This document shows, one piece after another, positions 8,198 to 16,668 of a stretch of DNA of 64,000 nucleotides. A program made the translations under genes and the position numbers. A model generated the notes under the pieces. The model searched no databases, was not told the DNA's origin, and saw nothing but the letters and a program-made list of their open reading frames with translations. Location: contig CAZFHZ010000001.1 of the NCBI GenBank assembly GCA_964519015.1, forward strand, positions 18,478-82,477. The letters run 5' to 3'. The number at the start of each line of letters is the position of its first letter. Within the stretch, counting starts at the first letter, position 1. This stretch comes from CAZFHZ01 sp964519015 (GTDB taxonomy: Bacteria; Blakebacterota; Blakebacteria; Blakebacterales; CAYUVJ01).

Positions 8198-9391
8198 ATG
8201 GCCCAACGCACCATCGTCGCGATGCCGGGAGACGGCATCGGCAAGATCGTCCTGGCCGAGGCCATCCGTGTCCTGGACGCGGTCGGATTCGACGCCGAAT
8301 ACGTCCATGGCGATATCGGCTGGGAGTTCTGGTGCCACGAGGGAGATGCCCTCCCCGAACGCACCATCGAGCTACTCAGGCAGCACAAGATCGGACTCTT
8401 CGGCGCCATCACCTCGAAACCGAAGGACGAGGCGGACGCCGAGCTCGATCCCGCTCTGAAGGGGAAGGGGTATGTCTACTACAGCCCGATCGTGGGACTG
8501 AGGCAGGTCTTCGACCTGGACGTCTCGGTCCGCCCCTGCATCTCCTTTCCCGGAAACCCGCTCAACTTCGTGCGGCGGAGCCGGGATGGTTCGATCGAGG
8601 AGCCTTTCGTCAACGCGGTCATCTTCCGCCAGAACACCGAAGGGCTCTACAGCGGGGTGGAGTGGACCGACCCGCCGCCGGCCGTACGGGCCGCCCTGGA
8701 AAGCCACCCCAAGTTCAAGCCCTTCCGGGAAGTCCCCGGACCCGACCTGGCCGTCTCCACCCGTATCTTCAGCCGGGGCGCCTGCCGCCGGATTGTCGAG
8801 GCCGCCTTCGCCTATGCCCGCGAGTTCGGCTACCGTTCGGTGACCGTGTGCGAGAAGCCCAACGTGATCCGCGAGACCAGCGGGATGATGGTCAAGGAGG
8901 CCCGCCGGGTCGCCCAGCGCTATCCCGGCATCGCCCTCTGGGAGACCAACATCGACGCCCAGACGATGTGGCTGACCAAGAACCCGGAGGACTACGGAGT
9001 GATCGTGGCCGGCAACATGTTCGGCGACATCATCTCGGACGCCTTCGCCGGCCTGGTCGGCGGGCTTGGCTTCGCCGCCTCCTCGAACGAGGGGCAGGAA
9101 GTGGCGGTGTTCGAACCGACCCACGGCTCGGCCCCCAAGTACGCCGAGCTGGAGCCCAGCATCGTCAACCCGATCGCCATGTTCCTGTCGGCCGCCCTGA
9201 TGCTCGACCGGCTCGGGGAGCGGGAGAAGGCCGACCGGGTGCGCCGGGCCATCGCCAGGGTGGTGAAGGAAGGGCGGGTCCGGACCTACGATATGATGAA
9301 GATCGCCGGGGGACCGAAAGCGATCGCACAGGGGGCGGCTTCGACCGAACAGATGACCGAGGCCGTGATCGCGGCCCTGGGCCGCGACTGA
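8198..9391 (+). CDS. Isocitrate/isopropylmalate dehydrogenase family protein
   Basis: A 397-residue NAD(P)-dependent beta-decarboxylating dehydrogenase. An AAGGAG site precedes the ATG at 8198. MPGDGIGK at the N-terminus, FRQNTEGLYSGVEW, GNMFGDIISDAFAGLVGGLG and EPTHGSAPKY near the C-terminus are family hallmarks. SPIVGLRQVFDLDVSVRP carries the substrate-side Ser and Arg residues. NTEGLYSG is closer to isocitrate dehydrogenases than to LeuB. The context of aconitase-type genes and citrate lyase supports isocitrate as substrate, linking it to 2-oxoglutarate and CO2 in either direction. Homoisocitrate or another 2-alkylmalate is the alternative. First gene of a tight plus-strand operon. Confidence 0.85.
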   Translation: MAQRTIVAMPGDGIGKIVLAEAIRVLDAVGFDAEYVHGDIGWEFWCHEGDALPERTIELLRQHKIGLFGAITSKPKDEADAELDPALKGKGYVYYSPIVGLRQVFDLDVSVRPCISFPGNPLNFVRRSRDGSIEEPFVNAVIFRQNTEGLYSGVEWTDPPPAVRAALESHPKFKPFREVPGPDLAVSTRIFSRGACRRIVEAAFAYAREFGYRSVTVCEKPNVIRETSGMMVKEARRVAQRYPGIALWETNIDAQTMWLTKNPEDYGVIVAGNMFGDIISDAFAGLVGGLGFAASSNEGQEVAVFEPTHGSAPKYAELEPSIVNPIAMFLSAALMLDRLGEREKADRVRRAIARVVKEGRVRTYDMMKIAGGPKAIAQGAASTEQMTEAVIAALGRD

Positions 9392-9422
9392 GCCGACCCG
9401 GCCGACGAAGGAGGAGAACGGG

Positions 9423-10001
9423 ATGATCGATGCCGCGAGGGTGCAGGAGCGCTTCGCCGACCTGCTGGAGATGATCGGGGACGAGCGTCTGCGCGGGCAG
9501 GTCGTGGAGGCGTGGCTGCTCGCCTGTGCCGAAGGGGGCTGGACCGACCTCGAACAGGTCGAGCGGATGCCCTTCTCCCTGCTGACCGACTGCGGCGGTC
9601 TGGGCTTTTTGGAGCACACCGAGGCGGTCACCCGCGGGGCGCTCGGACTGGCCCAGGCCCAGGTGGACGCCTACGAGGAGATGCCCTACCGGATCAACTT
9701 CGACCGGTTGATCGCCGGGGGCCTGCTCCACGACGTGGGCAAGCTGCTGGAGATCGAACCGGACGGCACTGGGGGCTACCGGATGAGCCGGCACGGACGC
9801 TCCACCCGCCACCCGATCAGCGGCACGGTGATCGCCGCGAGGGTCGGCCTGCCGGTGGAGGTCCAGAACATCATCGCCTGTCATTCCAAGGAAGGAGAGG
9901 GTCAACCGCGCACGGTCGAGACGATCCTGATCCACCAGGCCGACTTCGCCACCTTCGACCCCTTCACGATGCGGGCCGCGGGCAGGCTGATCGAGGACTG
10001 A
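9423..10001 (+). CDS. HD-domain phosphohydrolase
   Basis: A 192-residue cytoplasmic protein preceded by AAGGAGGAG. It has an HD metal-binding signature: EHTEAVTRGAL early, GGLLHDVGK in the middle, HPISGTVIAA and a final HQADFATFDPF. HD proteins hydrolyse nucleotides or phosphoesters using two metal ions. The position inside an operon of tricarboxylic-acid enzymes is unusual, and the isomerase gene begins only 4 bases after its stop. It might remove a phosphorylated metabolite or cofactor, or control the pathway, but nothing in the sequence names a substrate. Confidence 0.75.
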   Translation: MIDAARVQERFADLLEMIGDERLRGQVVEAWLLACAEGGWTDLEQVERMPFSLLTDCGGLGFLEHTEAVTRGALGLAQAQVDAYEEMPYRINFDRLIAGGLLHDVGKLLEIEPDGTGGYRMSRHGRSTRHPISGTVIAARVGLPVEVQNIIACHSKEGEGQPRTVETILIHQADFATFDPFTMRAAGRLIED

Positions 10002-10005
10002 GCGC

Positions 10006-11835
10006 GTGGGCCGGACCCTGATCGAGCAGATCATCGCCGCCCATACCGGCGATGCGGTCGCCCCCGGGGCCACCGTGGAGATGCGGGTGGACCTGCGGGC
10101 GGCCCGCGACTTCGGCGGCGCCAACGTGATCGGGCACCTGGAGGAGCACGGCCTGGGGGTGGCCGACCCCGGACGGACCCTCTTCACCTTCGACTGCAAT
10201 CCGACCGGCTCCGACCAGGGGTACGCGGCCAACCAGCACCGCTGCCGGCTCTTCGCCCGCCGCCACGGCCTGAGGGTCTACGACATCGACCGGGGGATCG
10301 GCACCCACCTGGTCATCGAGGAGGGGCTGGTCGGCCCGGGGGAGACCTTCGTCTCCACCGACTCCCATGCCAACATCCTGGGGGCGGTCGGCGCCTTCGG
10401 GCAGGGGATGGGGGACCTCGATATCGCCAGTGCCTTCGCCCGCGGTTCGGTCTGGTTCCAGGTCCCCGAGACCGTGCACGTGCACCTGACCGGCGTCCCT
10501 TCGGCCACTGCTACCGCCAAGGACCTGACCCTGGCGCTGGTGCGCCACTTCGGCGCCAAGGGGTTGCTCGGTTGTGCGGTCGAGGTGACCGGGGAGGCGA
10601 TCCAGGCACTCGACCTGGCCGGACGCCTCACCCTGGCCTCGATGGCCACCGAGATGGGCGCCATCATCCTCTTCCCCGAGCCCTCGGAGCGGGTGGCGGC
10701 CGAGTACACCCGCCTGACCGGCCGGGATCGGGAGTGGCCGTGGTCCGACCCGGATGCGACCCGGCAGCGGGAGGAGGTCGTGGACATCGACGGGCTGGAG
10801 CCGCTGGTCAGCCGCCCGGGCCGTCCCGAGGACGTGGTGGCGCTGGCCGGGCTGACCGGGACCCCGATCGATTCCGCCTTCCTCGGCTCCTGCACGAACG
10901 GCCGGCTCGAGGACCTGGCGGCGGCCGCCCGGATCCTGCAGGACCGCCGGGTGGCCGAAGGGGTAGTGCTCAAAGTCGTCCCGGCCACCGACCGGGTCTG
11001 GATCGAGGCGCTGCGGGCCGGACTGCTCGGGATCTTCAAGGAGGCCGGAGCGCTGGTCTCGAACGCCGGCTGCGCAGGCTGCGCGGCCGGACAGGTCGGA
11101 CAGACCGGACCCGACGAGACCACCGTCTCGAGCGGCAACCGCAACTTCCCCGGCAAGCAGGGTCTGGGCGAGGTCTTCCTGGCCTCCCCGGAGACGGTGG
11201 CCGCCTCGGCGGTCACCGGGATGCTCACTCCGGCCGATGGGATCGACCGGGCGCCCCCCCGTCCCCGGCGGCTGGTCGTGCTACCGGCAGCCCTCCCCGA
11301 TCCGACCCGTCCGGCGGAAGCCCCCGCTCCGCCGCCGGCCGAAGAGCGCCCCACCCTCCTGGAGGGGCGTGTCTGGGTGCTCGACCGCGATTCGGTCGAC
11401 ACCGACATGATCTTCCACAACCGGCACCTGGCCCTCACCGACCTCGCGGCCATGGGCCGGCACGCCCTGGGCAACATCCCGGGGTGGGAGGACTTCCCGG
11501 AGCGGGTCCGGCCGGGGGACTTCCTGGTCACCGGAGCCAACTTCGGGGCGGGTTCCAGCCGCCAGCAGGCGGTCGACTGCTTCCGGGCGCTCGGCCTGAG
11601 CGGGGTAATCGCCCCCTCCTTCGGAGCCATCTACGAACGGAACGCGATCAACGCGGGCTTCCCGGTGCTGCACGGTGAGTTGCGGGGGGTGTTGCAGGAG
11701 GGGGAGCGCATCCGGGTGGACCTGGAGACGGGTGCCGGGCAGCGGCTCGAGGAGGGGACCGACTTCCAGGTCGCACCCCTGTCCCCGGTGCCGTTGCGTA
11801 TCTACCGGCGCGGCGGCCTGCTGGCCGGGCACTGA
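10006..11835 (+). CDS. Aconitase-superfamily hydro-lyase, large and small domains fused
   Basis: A 609-residue protein starting at GTG 10006. Residues about 1-425 are a LeuC/homoaconitase-type domain with cluster ligands Cys296 (GSCTNGR), Cys356 and Cys359 (GCAGC). The DSHT motif reads DSHA here. After a proline-rich linker (about 430-450) comes a LeuD-type swivel domain with VDTDMIFHNRHLALTD (465-479) and FGAGSSRQQAV. The substrate loop HLAL differs from the loops I know for isopropylmalate or homoaconitate enzymes. It should move a hydroxyl between adjacent carbons of a tricarboxylic or dicarboxylic acid, such as citrate/isocitrate. A second, split isomerase follows directly. Confidence 0.8.
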   Translation: MGRTLIEQIIAAHTGDAVAPGATVEMRVDLRAARDFGGANVIGHLEEHGLGVADPGRTLFTFDCNPTGSDQGYAANQHRCRLFARRHGLRVYDIDRGIGTHLVIEEGLVGPGETFVSTDSHANILGAVGAFGQGMGDLDIASAFARGSVWFQVPETVHVHLTGVPSATATAKDLTLALVRHFGAKGLLGCAVEVTGEAIQALDLAGRLTLASMATEMGAIILFPEPSERVAAEYTRLTGRDREWPWSDPDATRQREEVVDIDGLEPLVSRPGRPEDVVALAGLTGTPIDSAFLGSCTNGRLEDLAAAARILQDRRVAEGVVLKVVPATDRVWIEALRAGLLGIFKEAGALVSNAGCAGCAAGQVGQTGPDETTVSSGNRNFPGKQGLGEVFLASPETVAASAVTGMLTPADGIDRAPPRPRRLVVLPAALPDPTRPAEAPAPPPAEERPTLLEGRVWVLDRDSVDTDMIFHNRHLALTDLAAMGRHALGNIPGWEDFPERVRPGDFLVTGANFGAGSSRQQAVDCFRALGLSGVIAPSFGAIYERNAINAGFPVLHGELRGVLQEGERIRVDLETGAGQRLEEGTDFQVAPLSPVPLRIYRRGGLLAGH

Positions 11836-11849
11836 GGGAGGAGAGAAGC

Positions 11850-13130
11850 GTGGGCACCTTCGCCCAGAACGTGCTGGCCTACGCCGCCGGGCTCGAGAGC
11901 GTGAGCATCGGGCAGATCGTGACGGTGCATCCCCGCCGCCTTCTCACCCACGACAACACGGCCGCCATCATCGAAAAGATCGCCCCGGAACTGGAACGGT
12001 ACGGGGTGGCCGACCCCGACCAGCCGGTCATCGTGCTCGACCACGTGGTCCCGGCGGTGGACACCACCACCGCCGACGGACACCGGCGCATCCGCGCGTT
12101 CGTGGCCCGTCACGCTCTGGTGCACTTCTACGATGTCGGCGAGGGGATCTGCCACCAGATCGTGCTGGAACGGGGGCTGGCGTTGCCCGGCCAGGTGATC
12201 GTGGGGAGCGATTCCCACACCTGCTCCTACGGTGCGGTGGGGACCTTTGCCACCGGCATCGACCGGACCGAGGCGGCCGCCCTGCTGCTGACCGGGGAGA
12301 CCTGGCTGCGGGTGCCCGCCTCGATCCGGGTGGTCATGAGCGGGCGGCTTCCGGCCCTGACCTCCGCCAAGGACCTGGTGCTCAGCCTGATCGGCCGGCT
12401 GGGGGCCGACGGGGCCGCCTACCGGAGTGTCGAGTTCCATGGCGAAGTGTCCGCCCTCAGCCTCGAGGAGCGGATCACGATCGCCAACATGGGGGTGGAG
12501 ATGGGGGCCAAGACGGCCGTCTTCCCGGTCGATGAGCAGACCCGGGCCTTCCTGGAGTTGGCCGCCCCCGACTGGGACGGCCAGGGGGCGGTCTGGGCGG
12601 ACCCGGATGCGGAATACGAGCAGGAGATCCCCCTCGATCTCTCCGCACTGGAACCGGTGGTCGCCCGTCCCGGTGCGGTGGACGCGGTGGTGCCGGTGGG
12701 CGCGGCGGCCGGGGTGCGGGTCCACCAGGTCCTGCTGGGCACCTGCACGAACGGACGGTTGAGCGACCTGCGGGAGGCGGCCGCCCTGCTGGCCGGCCGG
12801 AAGATCCACCCCGGGGTGCGGCTGCTGGTCACCCCGGCCAGCCGCCGGGTCTTCGATGCCGCCCTGGCCGACGGTACCATCGCCGAGTTGAGCCGGGCAG
12901 GGGCGACCATCCTGCCGGCCGGCTGCGGCCCCTGCCTGGGCGCCCATCTGGGTATCCTGGCCCCGGGGGAAGTCTGCCTCTCCACCTCCAACCGCAACTT
13001 CAAGGGACGGATGGGCACCCCCGACTCCGAGATCTATCTGGGCAGCCCGCTCACGGCCGCCGCCAGCGCCCTGACCGGGGTGATCACCGACCCGCGGGAG
13101 GTGGCGGCCGTCGGAGGAGGAGCCCGATGA
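11850..13130 (+). CDS. Aconitase/isopropylmalate isomerase-type large subunit
   Basis: A 426-residue protein starting at GTG 11850 after GGGAGGAG. It carries all core motifs of the LeuC/homoaconitase group: GEGICHQIVLERGL, GSDSHTCSYGAVG, and [4Fe-4S] ligands Cys299 (GTCTNGR), Cys359 and Cys362 (GCGPC). SNRNFKGRMG near the end binds substrate carboxylates in relatives. The gene overlaps its small subunit by 4 bases. The family includes isopropylmalate isomerase, homoaconitase, a bacterial aconitase type and dimethylmalate dehydratase. Citrate lyase downstream favours citrate/isocitrate, but this is inference. Confidence 0.85.
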   Translation: MGTFAQNVLAYAAGLESVSIGQIVTVHPRRLLTHDNTAAIIEKIAPELERYGVADPDQPVIVLDHVVPAVDTTTADGHRRIRAFVARHALVHFYDVGEGICHQIVLERGLALPGQVIVGSDSHTCSYGAVGTFATGIDRTEAAALLLTGETWLRVPASIRVVMSGRLPALTSAKDLVLSLIGRLGADGAAYRSVEFHGEVSALSLEERITIANMGVEMGAKTAVFPVDEQTRAFLELAAPDWDGQGAVWADPDAEYEQEIPLDLSALEPVVARPGAVDAVVPVGAAAGVRVHQVLLGTCTNGRLSDLREAAALLAGRKIHPGVRLLVTPASRRVFDAALADGTIAELSRAGATILPAGCGPCLGAHLGILAPGEVCLSTSNRNFKGRMGTPDSEIYLGSPLTAAASALTGVITDPREVAAVGGGAR

Positions 13131-13648
13131 GGGTCTGGCGCTACGGTGACGACGTGAACACCGACCAGCTCTTCCCGGGCAAGTACACCTACACCTGCAG
13201 CCGGCCCGAGGAGATCGTCCCCCACCTGCTGGAGGACCTCGATCCCGCCTTCGCCGCCGGGGTGACGCCGGGCGATGTGGTGCTGGCCGGGCGCAACTTC
13301 GGCTGCGGATCCAGCCGGGAGCAACCGGCGGTGGGCCTGCGGACGGCCGGGATCGCCGCGGTGGTGGCCGTCTCGTTCGCCCGCATCTTCTACCGGGCGG
13401 CCATCAACCAGGGACTGCTGCTGGTCGAGTCCCCCGAGGCGGTCGCCGCCTGGCGGGAGGGGGAGGAGATCCAGCTCGACCCGGCGGCCGGCCGGATCAT
13501 GGTGGGCGGGCGCACCTTCCTCATCCCCCCCCTCCCCCCCCTGCTCCTCCAGATCCAGGAGGCCGGGGGGCTGCTTCCCGCCGTACGCCGCCGCCTGGCC
13601 GCCCGAGACGCTGAACCGGGAACCCGGTTTCAGGAGGAGACCCGATGA
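13127..13648 (+). CDS. Aconitase/isopropylmalate isomerase-type small subunit
   Basis: A 173-residue LeuD-like swivel subunit with GDDVNTDQLFPGKYTYT (residues 7-23), RNFGCGSSREQPA and FARIFYRAAINQGL. The loop after the PGK motif sets substrate choice in this family and reads YTYT (20-23). That differs from YLRT, which I recall for homoaconitases, and from the YLV-type loops of isopropylmalate isomerases. It overlaps both the large subunit and the CitD-CitE gene by 4 bases (ATGA), showing tight coupling. The C-terminal 30 residues are charged and variable. Confidence 0.85.
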   Translation: MRVWRYGDDVNTDQLFPGKYTYTCSRPEEIVPHLLEDLDPAFAAGVTPGDVVLAGRNFGCGSSREQPAVGLRTAGIAAVVAVSFARIFYRAAINQGLLLVESPEAVAAWREGEEIQLDPAAGRIMVGGRTFLIPPLPPLLLQIQEAGGLLPAVRRRLAARDAEPGTRFQEETR

Positions 13649-14925
13649 GTCCCCGAACGCAGGAGCGGAAGCGGAACGGACCGGCCGCGGCCGAAGCAGG
13701 CCACCGGGGTCCCGAGGTGCGGAGCGACTGCTGGGTGCGGGTCGATCCGGCCGGCCCGTCCGGGCTGGCGATCACCAGCAAGGTGGCCGACCTCTACGGG
13801 ACCAGCCTCCGGGAATTGCTCGAGGCCGGCGTGCACGGGCTCGGTCTGGAAGAGGCGGCGGTGACCGTGGAGGACCAGGGGGCCCTCCCCTGGGTGATCC
13901 TCGCCCGTCTGGAGGCGGCCGCCCGGGCGGCCTGCCCGGACCTGACGGCCCGACTGGAACCCCCCGGTCCACCGGTGGTCCGACGACCGGTACGGGATCG
14001 ACTGCGCCGCTCCCGGCTCTACCTGCCGGGGAACACGCCGAAGTTCATGCTCAACGCCGCCCGGCATGTGCCCGACGGCGTGATCCTGGATCTGGAGGAC
14101 TCGGTCGCCCCTCCCCGCAAGGCCGAGGCCCGTCTGCTGGTCCGTAACGCCCTGCGCTGCGGCGAGTGGGGGGAGTGCGAGTTGATGGTGCGGATCAACC
14201 AGCTCCCGGCCGGGTTGGAGGACCTGGCCGAGATCCTCCCCGAGAGTCCCGAGGTGATCCTGATACCCAAGGTGGAGGACCCCGGTCAGGTGGTCGAAGT
14301 GGAGCGGGCCTGCACCTCGCTGCTGCGGGGTCGGGAGGTGCCGCCGCCGCTGCTCATGCCGATCGTGGAGAGCGCCCGGGGTGTCCTTCAGGCCTTCCCG
14401 ATCGCCTCGGCCAGCCCGCAAGTGGTCGCTCTGACCATCGGACTGGAGGACTATACCGCCGACCTGGGTGTGGAACGCACCGTAGAGGGACGTGAGTCGT
14501 TCTGGGCCCGGGCCATGCTGGTCACCGCTGCCCGGGCCGCGGGCGTCCAGCCGATCGACACCGTCTTCAGTGACGTCGAGGACCTGGTCGGGCTCGAGGC
14601 CGCCGTGCTTGAGGCGAAGGGGCTGGGTTTCGTGGGCAAGGGGTGCATCCATCCCCGCCAGATCCCGACCGTCCACAATGCCTTCGCCCCCACCTCCGGG
14701 GAGATCGAGAAGGCCACCGCCATCGTGGCCGCGTACGAACAGGCCCGCGTGCGTGGAGACGGGGTGGTCGCCCTGGGGAGCAAGATGATCGATCCCCCGG
14801 TGGTGGAGCGGGCGCTGCAGACAGTCGAAGCGGCCTTGCGGCTCGACCTGCTTGACCCCGACTGGCGCGAGCAGGAGCCCCCTCCCCCAGCTACGACCGC
14901 CCCCCCCTCCGAGGGGGGGGAGTAG
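13645..14925 (+). CDS. citDE fusion: Citrate lyase acyl-carrier (CitD) and beta-lyase (CitE) fusion protein
   Basis: A 426-residue protein. Residues about 24-98 match the acyl carrier subunit CitD: RSDCWVRV (Ser27 is the expected prosthetic-group site), ITSKVADLYGTSLRELL and VEDQGALPWVILARLEAA. Residues from about 118 match CitE: RSRLYLPGNTPKFML, DGVILDLEDSV, IGLEDYTADLGVERT, GKGCIHPRQI and GSKMIDPPVV. CitE cleaves citryl-ACP into oxaloacetate and acetyl-ACP. In known operons citD and citE are separate genes, so this fusion is unusual. A low-complexity proline/glycine tail ends the chain. citC, citX and citG, needed to make and charge the cofactor, are not in the window. Confidence 0.88.
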   Translation: MSPRTQERKRNGPAAAEAGHRGPEVRSDCWVRVDPAGPSGLAITSKVADLYGTSLRELLEAGVHGLGLEEAAVTVEDQGALPWVILARLEAAARAACPDLTARLEPPGPPVVRRPVRDRLRRSRLYLPGNTPKFMLNAARHVPDGVILDLEDSVAPPRKAEARLLVRNALRCGEWGECELMVRINQLPAGLEDLAEILPESPEVILIPKVEDPGQVVEVERACTSLLRGREVPPPLLMPIVESARGVLQAFPIASASPQVVALTIGLEDYTADLGVERTVEGRESFWARAMLVTAARAAGVQPIDTVFSDVEDLVGLEAAVLEAKGLGFVGKGCIHPRQIPTVHNAFAPTSGEIEKATAIVAAYEQARVRGDGVVALGSKMIDPPVVERALQTVEAALRLDLLDPDWREQEPPPPATTAPPSEGGE

Positions 14926-14947
14926 GCCCAGAAAGGACGGCCGCGTC

Positions 14948-16510
14948 ATGCCGGAACCGGGCATACCTCGGGTCACGAACGCCTCGGGCCGACCGGTCCC
15001 CGAACGGGTCAACGGGGTCCCCCAGGTCCCCTTCGCCGGAGTCGGCGTCCATCGGCCCGACGGGCGGAAGGTCGCCCCCCCCATCCGTTCCTGCGCCGAC
15101 TATCCCCCCGACGGGGACAAACGGCTCCCTTCCCTGAAGGCCGCCCTGGAAGCGTGCGGGGTGGAAGACGGGATGACCATCAGCACCCACCACCACCTGC
15201 GCGACGGCGACCAGGTGGCGGTCGCCCTCTTCGACGCGGCGGCCGAGATGGGACTGCGCGAGCTGGTCTGGTTCCCCAGCGCCGCCTTCCCCTGTCACGC
15301 CCCCCTCATCCGCCATCTCGACTCGGGGGTCATCCATCACATCGAGGGGAGCCTGAACGGCCCGCTCGGGGAATACTGCTCGCGGGGGCGGATGAAGGGC
15401 ACCCACATCCTCCGCTCCCACGGTGGGCGCTGGCAGGCCATCCAGGACGGCGAGGTGCACATCGACCTGGCCGTGATCGCCGCACCCAACGCCGACCCCT
15501 TCGGGAACGCCAACGGGCTGGAGGGTCCCGCCGCAACCGGAGGACTCGGCTTCGCCCTGGCCGACTCCCGCTTCGCCGACCGGGTCGTGGTGGTCACCGA
15601 CCACCTGGTGCCCTTCCCCGCCGTCCCCTGGCAGATCCAGGGTAACGATGTCGACTTCGTGGTCGTGGTGCCCAGCCTGGGGGACGCCTCGAAGATCGTC
15701 TCGGGGACCACCCGAATCACCCGCAGCCCCGACCGCATGCTGATCGCCGAGCTGGCCGCCCGCTTCACCGCCGAAGCGGGTATCCTGCGCGACGGTTTCT
15801 CCTTCCAGGCGGGCGCGGGGGGGACCGCCCTGGCCTACGCCCTCTACCTGAAGGAGATGATGAAGCGGGCCGGGGTGAAGGCGCGCTTCATCCGCGGCGG
15901 GACCACCCGCTATCTGGTGGAGATGCTCGAGGAGGGATTGACCGACTACCTGCTCGACGGTCAGACCTTCGACCTGGACGCGGTACGCTCCATGGGACGC
16001 AACCCCGGTCACGTCATGACCAGTCCCTTCACCTCCTACAATTACCACGGCAAGGGGAACTTCGCCTCGCTGGTGGACGTGGTCGTGCTGGGGGCCACCG
16101 AGGTCGACCTGGCCTTCAACGGCAACGTGGTGACCCACTCCGACGGGCGGCTCCTCCACGGCATCGGCGGCTGGCAGAACTGCCTGTTCGGCCGGTGTGT
16201 CATCCTGGCCGTGCCGGCGGTGCGCGACCGCATCCCGGTGATCGTGGACGAGGTGACCACCCTGTGCGGGCCGGGGGAGCTCATCGATGTGGTGGTGACC
16301 GAGCGCGGGATCGCCGTCAATCCCCGCCGCGGCGACCTGCTCGAGGCGGTGAAGGGTTCCCCCCTGCCGATCCGGCCGCTGGAGGAGATCAAGGCCGAGC
16401 TCGACCGGGTCTGCGGGGTGCCGGAGAGGCCCTCCCGGAGCGGGGAGGTTGTTTCGGTGGTCAAGTGGGTCGACGGCACCCTCCTCGACTGCATCCACCG
16501 GGTGGACTGA
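14948..16510 (+). CDS. citF: Citrate lyase alpha subunit (citrate:acetyl-ACP transferase)
   Basis: A 520-residue CoA-transferase-type protein starting at ATG 14948 after a GAAAGGA site. DGMTISTHHHLRDGD (about residues 76-90) closely matches CitF, and MGLRELVWFPSAAFPCHAPLI, LGEYCSRG and RSHGGRWQAIQDGEVHIDLAVI follow in CitF order. It swaps acetate for citrate on the carrier protein, giving citryl-ACP for CitE. The C-terminal region GGWQNCLFGRCVILAVP and VTERGIAVNPRRGDLL is also family-like. It is the last gene of the operon. Homology to other acyl-CoA transferases leaves a small chance of a different organic acid. Confidence 0.9.
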   Translation: MPEPGIPRVTNASGRPVPERVNGVPQVPFAGVGVHRPDGRKVAPPIRSCADYPPDGDKRLPSLKAALEACGVEDGMTISTHHHLRDGDQVAVALFDAAAEMGLRELVWFPSAAFPCHAPLIRHLDSGVIHHIEGSLNGPLGEYCSRGRMKGTHILRSHGGRWQAIQDGEVHIDLAVIAAPNADPFGNANGLEGPAATGGLGFALADSRFADRVVVVTDHLVPFPAVPWQIQGNDVDFVVVVPSLGDASKIVSGTTRITRSPDRMLIAELAARFTAEAGILRDGFSFQAGAGGTALAYALYLKEMMKRAGVKARFIRGGTTRYLVEMLEEGLTDYLLDGQTFDLDAVRSMGRNPGHVMTSPFTSYNYHGKGNFASLVDVVVLGATEVDLAFNGNVVTHSDGRLLHGIGGWQNCLFGRCVILAVPAVRDRIPVIVDEVTTLCGPGELIDVVVTERGIAVNPRRGDLLEAVKGSPLPIRPLEEIKAELDRVCGVPERPSRSGEVVSVVKWVDGTLLDCIHRVD

Positions 16511-16595
16511 TCGCTCCCGACGACCTCTTCCCGGCCGCGGTTCCTGCACCCGTCCACCCACCCTCGATCCCACATCAGGCTACCGGAACGAGAAC

Positions 16596-16648
16596 GGCAC
16601 CCGGAGGTGTGACGCCACCGGGTGCCGCCGGTCACCTACTGGTGACCG
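16596..16648. terminator. Paired hairpins between convergent genes
   Basis: Two perfect stems lie back to back after citF. The first is 16596-16604 with 16618-16626 (9 bp, GGCACCCGG). The second is 16629-16636 with 16641-16648 (8 bp, CGGTCACC, loop TACT). They sit between the ends of citF and a convergent lipoprotein gene, fitting a bidirectional terminator, though no T-run is present. Confidence 0.55.
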
Positions 16649-16668
16649 CGCTCAAGCAGTTTTCCCGC

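Noticed and set aside
15330..15536. Frame starting MRRDPPARWR, resembling the repeated start MRDDPPARWR
   Set aside because: It is antisense to the conserved NANGLEGPAA region of citF, begins at TTG, and the DNA similarity is weak. Judged coincidence.
14891..16573. Long open frame (560 residues) antisense to citF
   Set aside because: High-GC coding DNA leaves open frames on the opposite strand. The translation is low-complexity His/Gly/Asp/Val-rich and has no recognisable motif or ribosome site.
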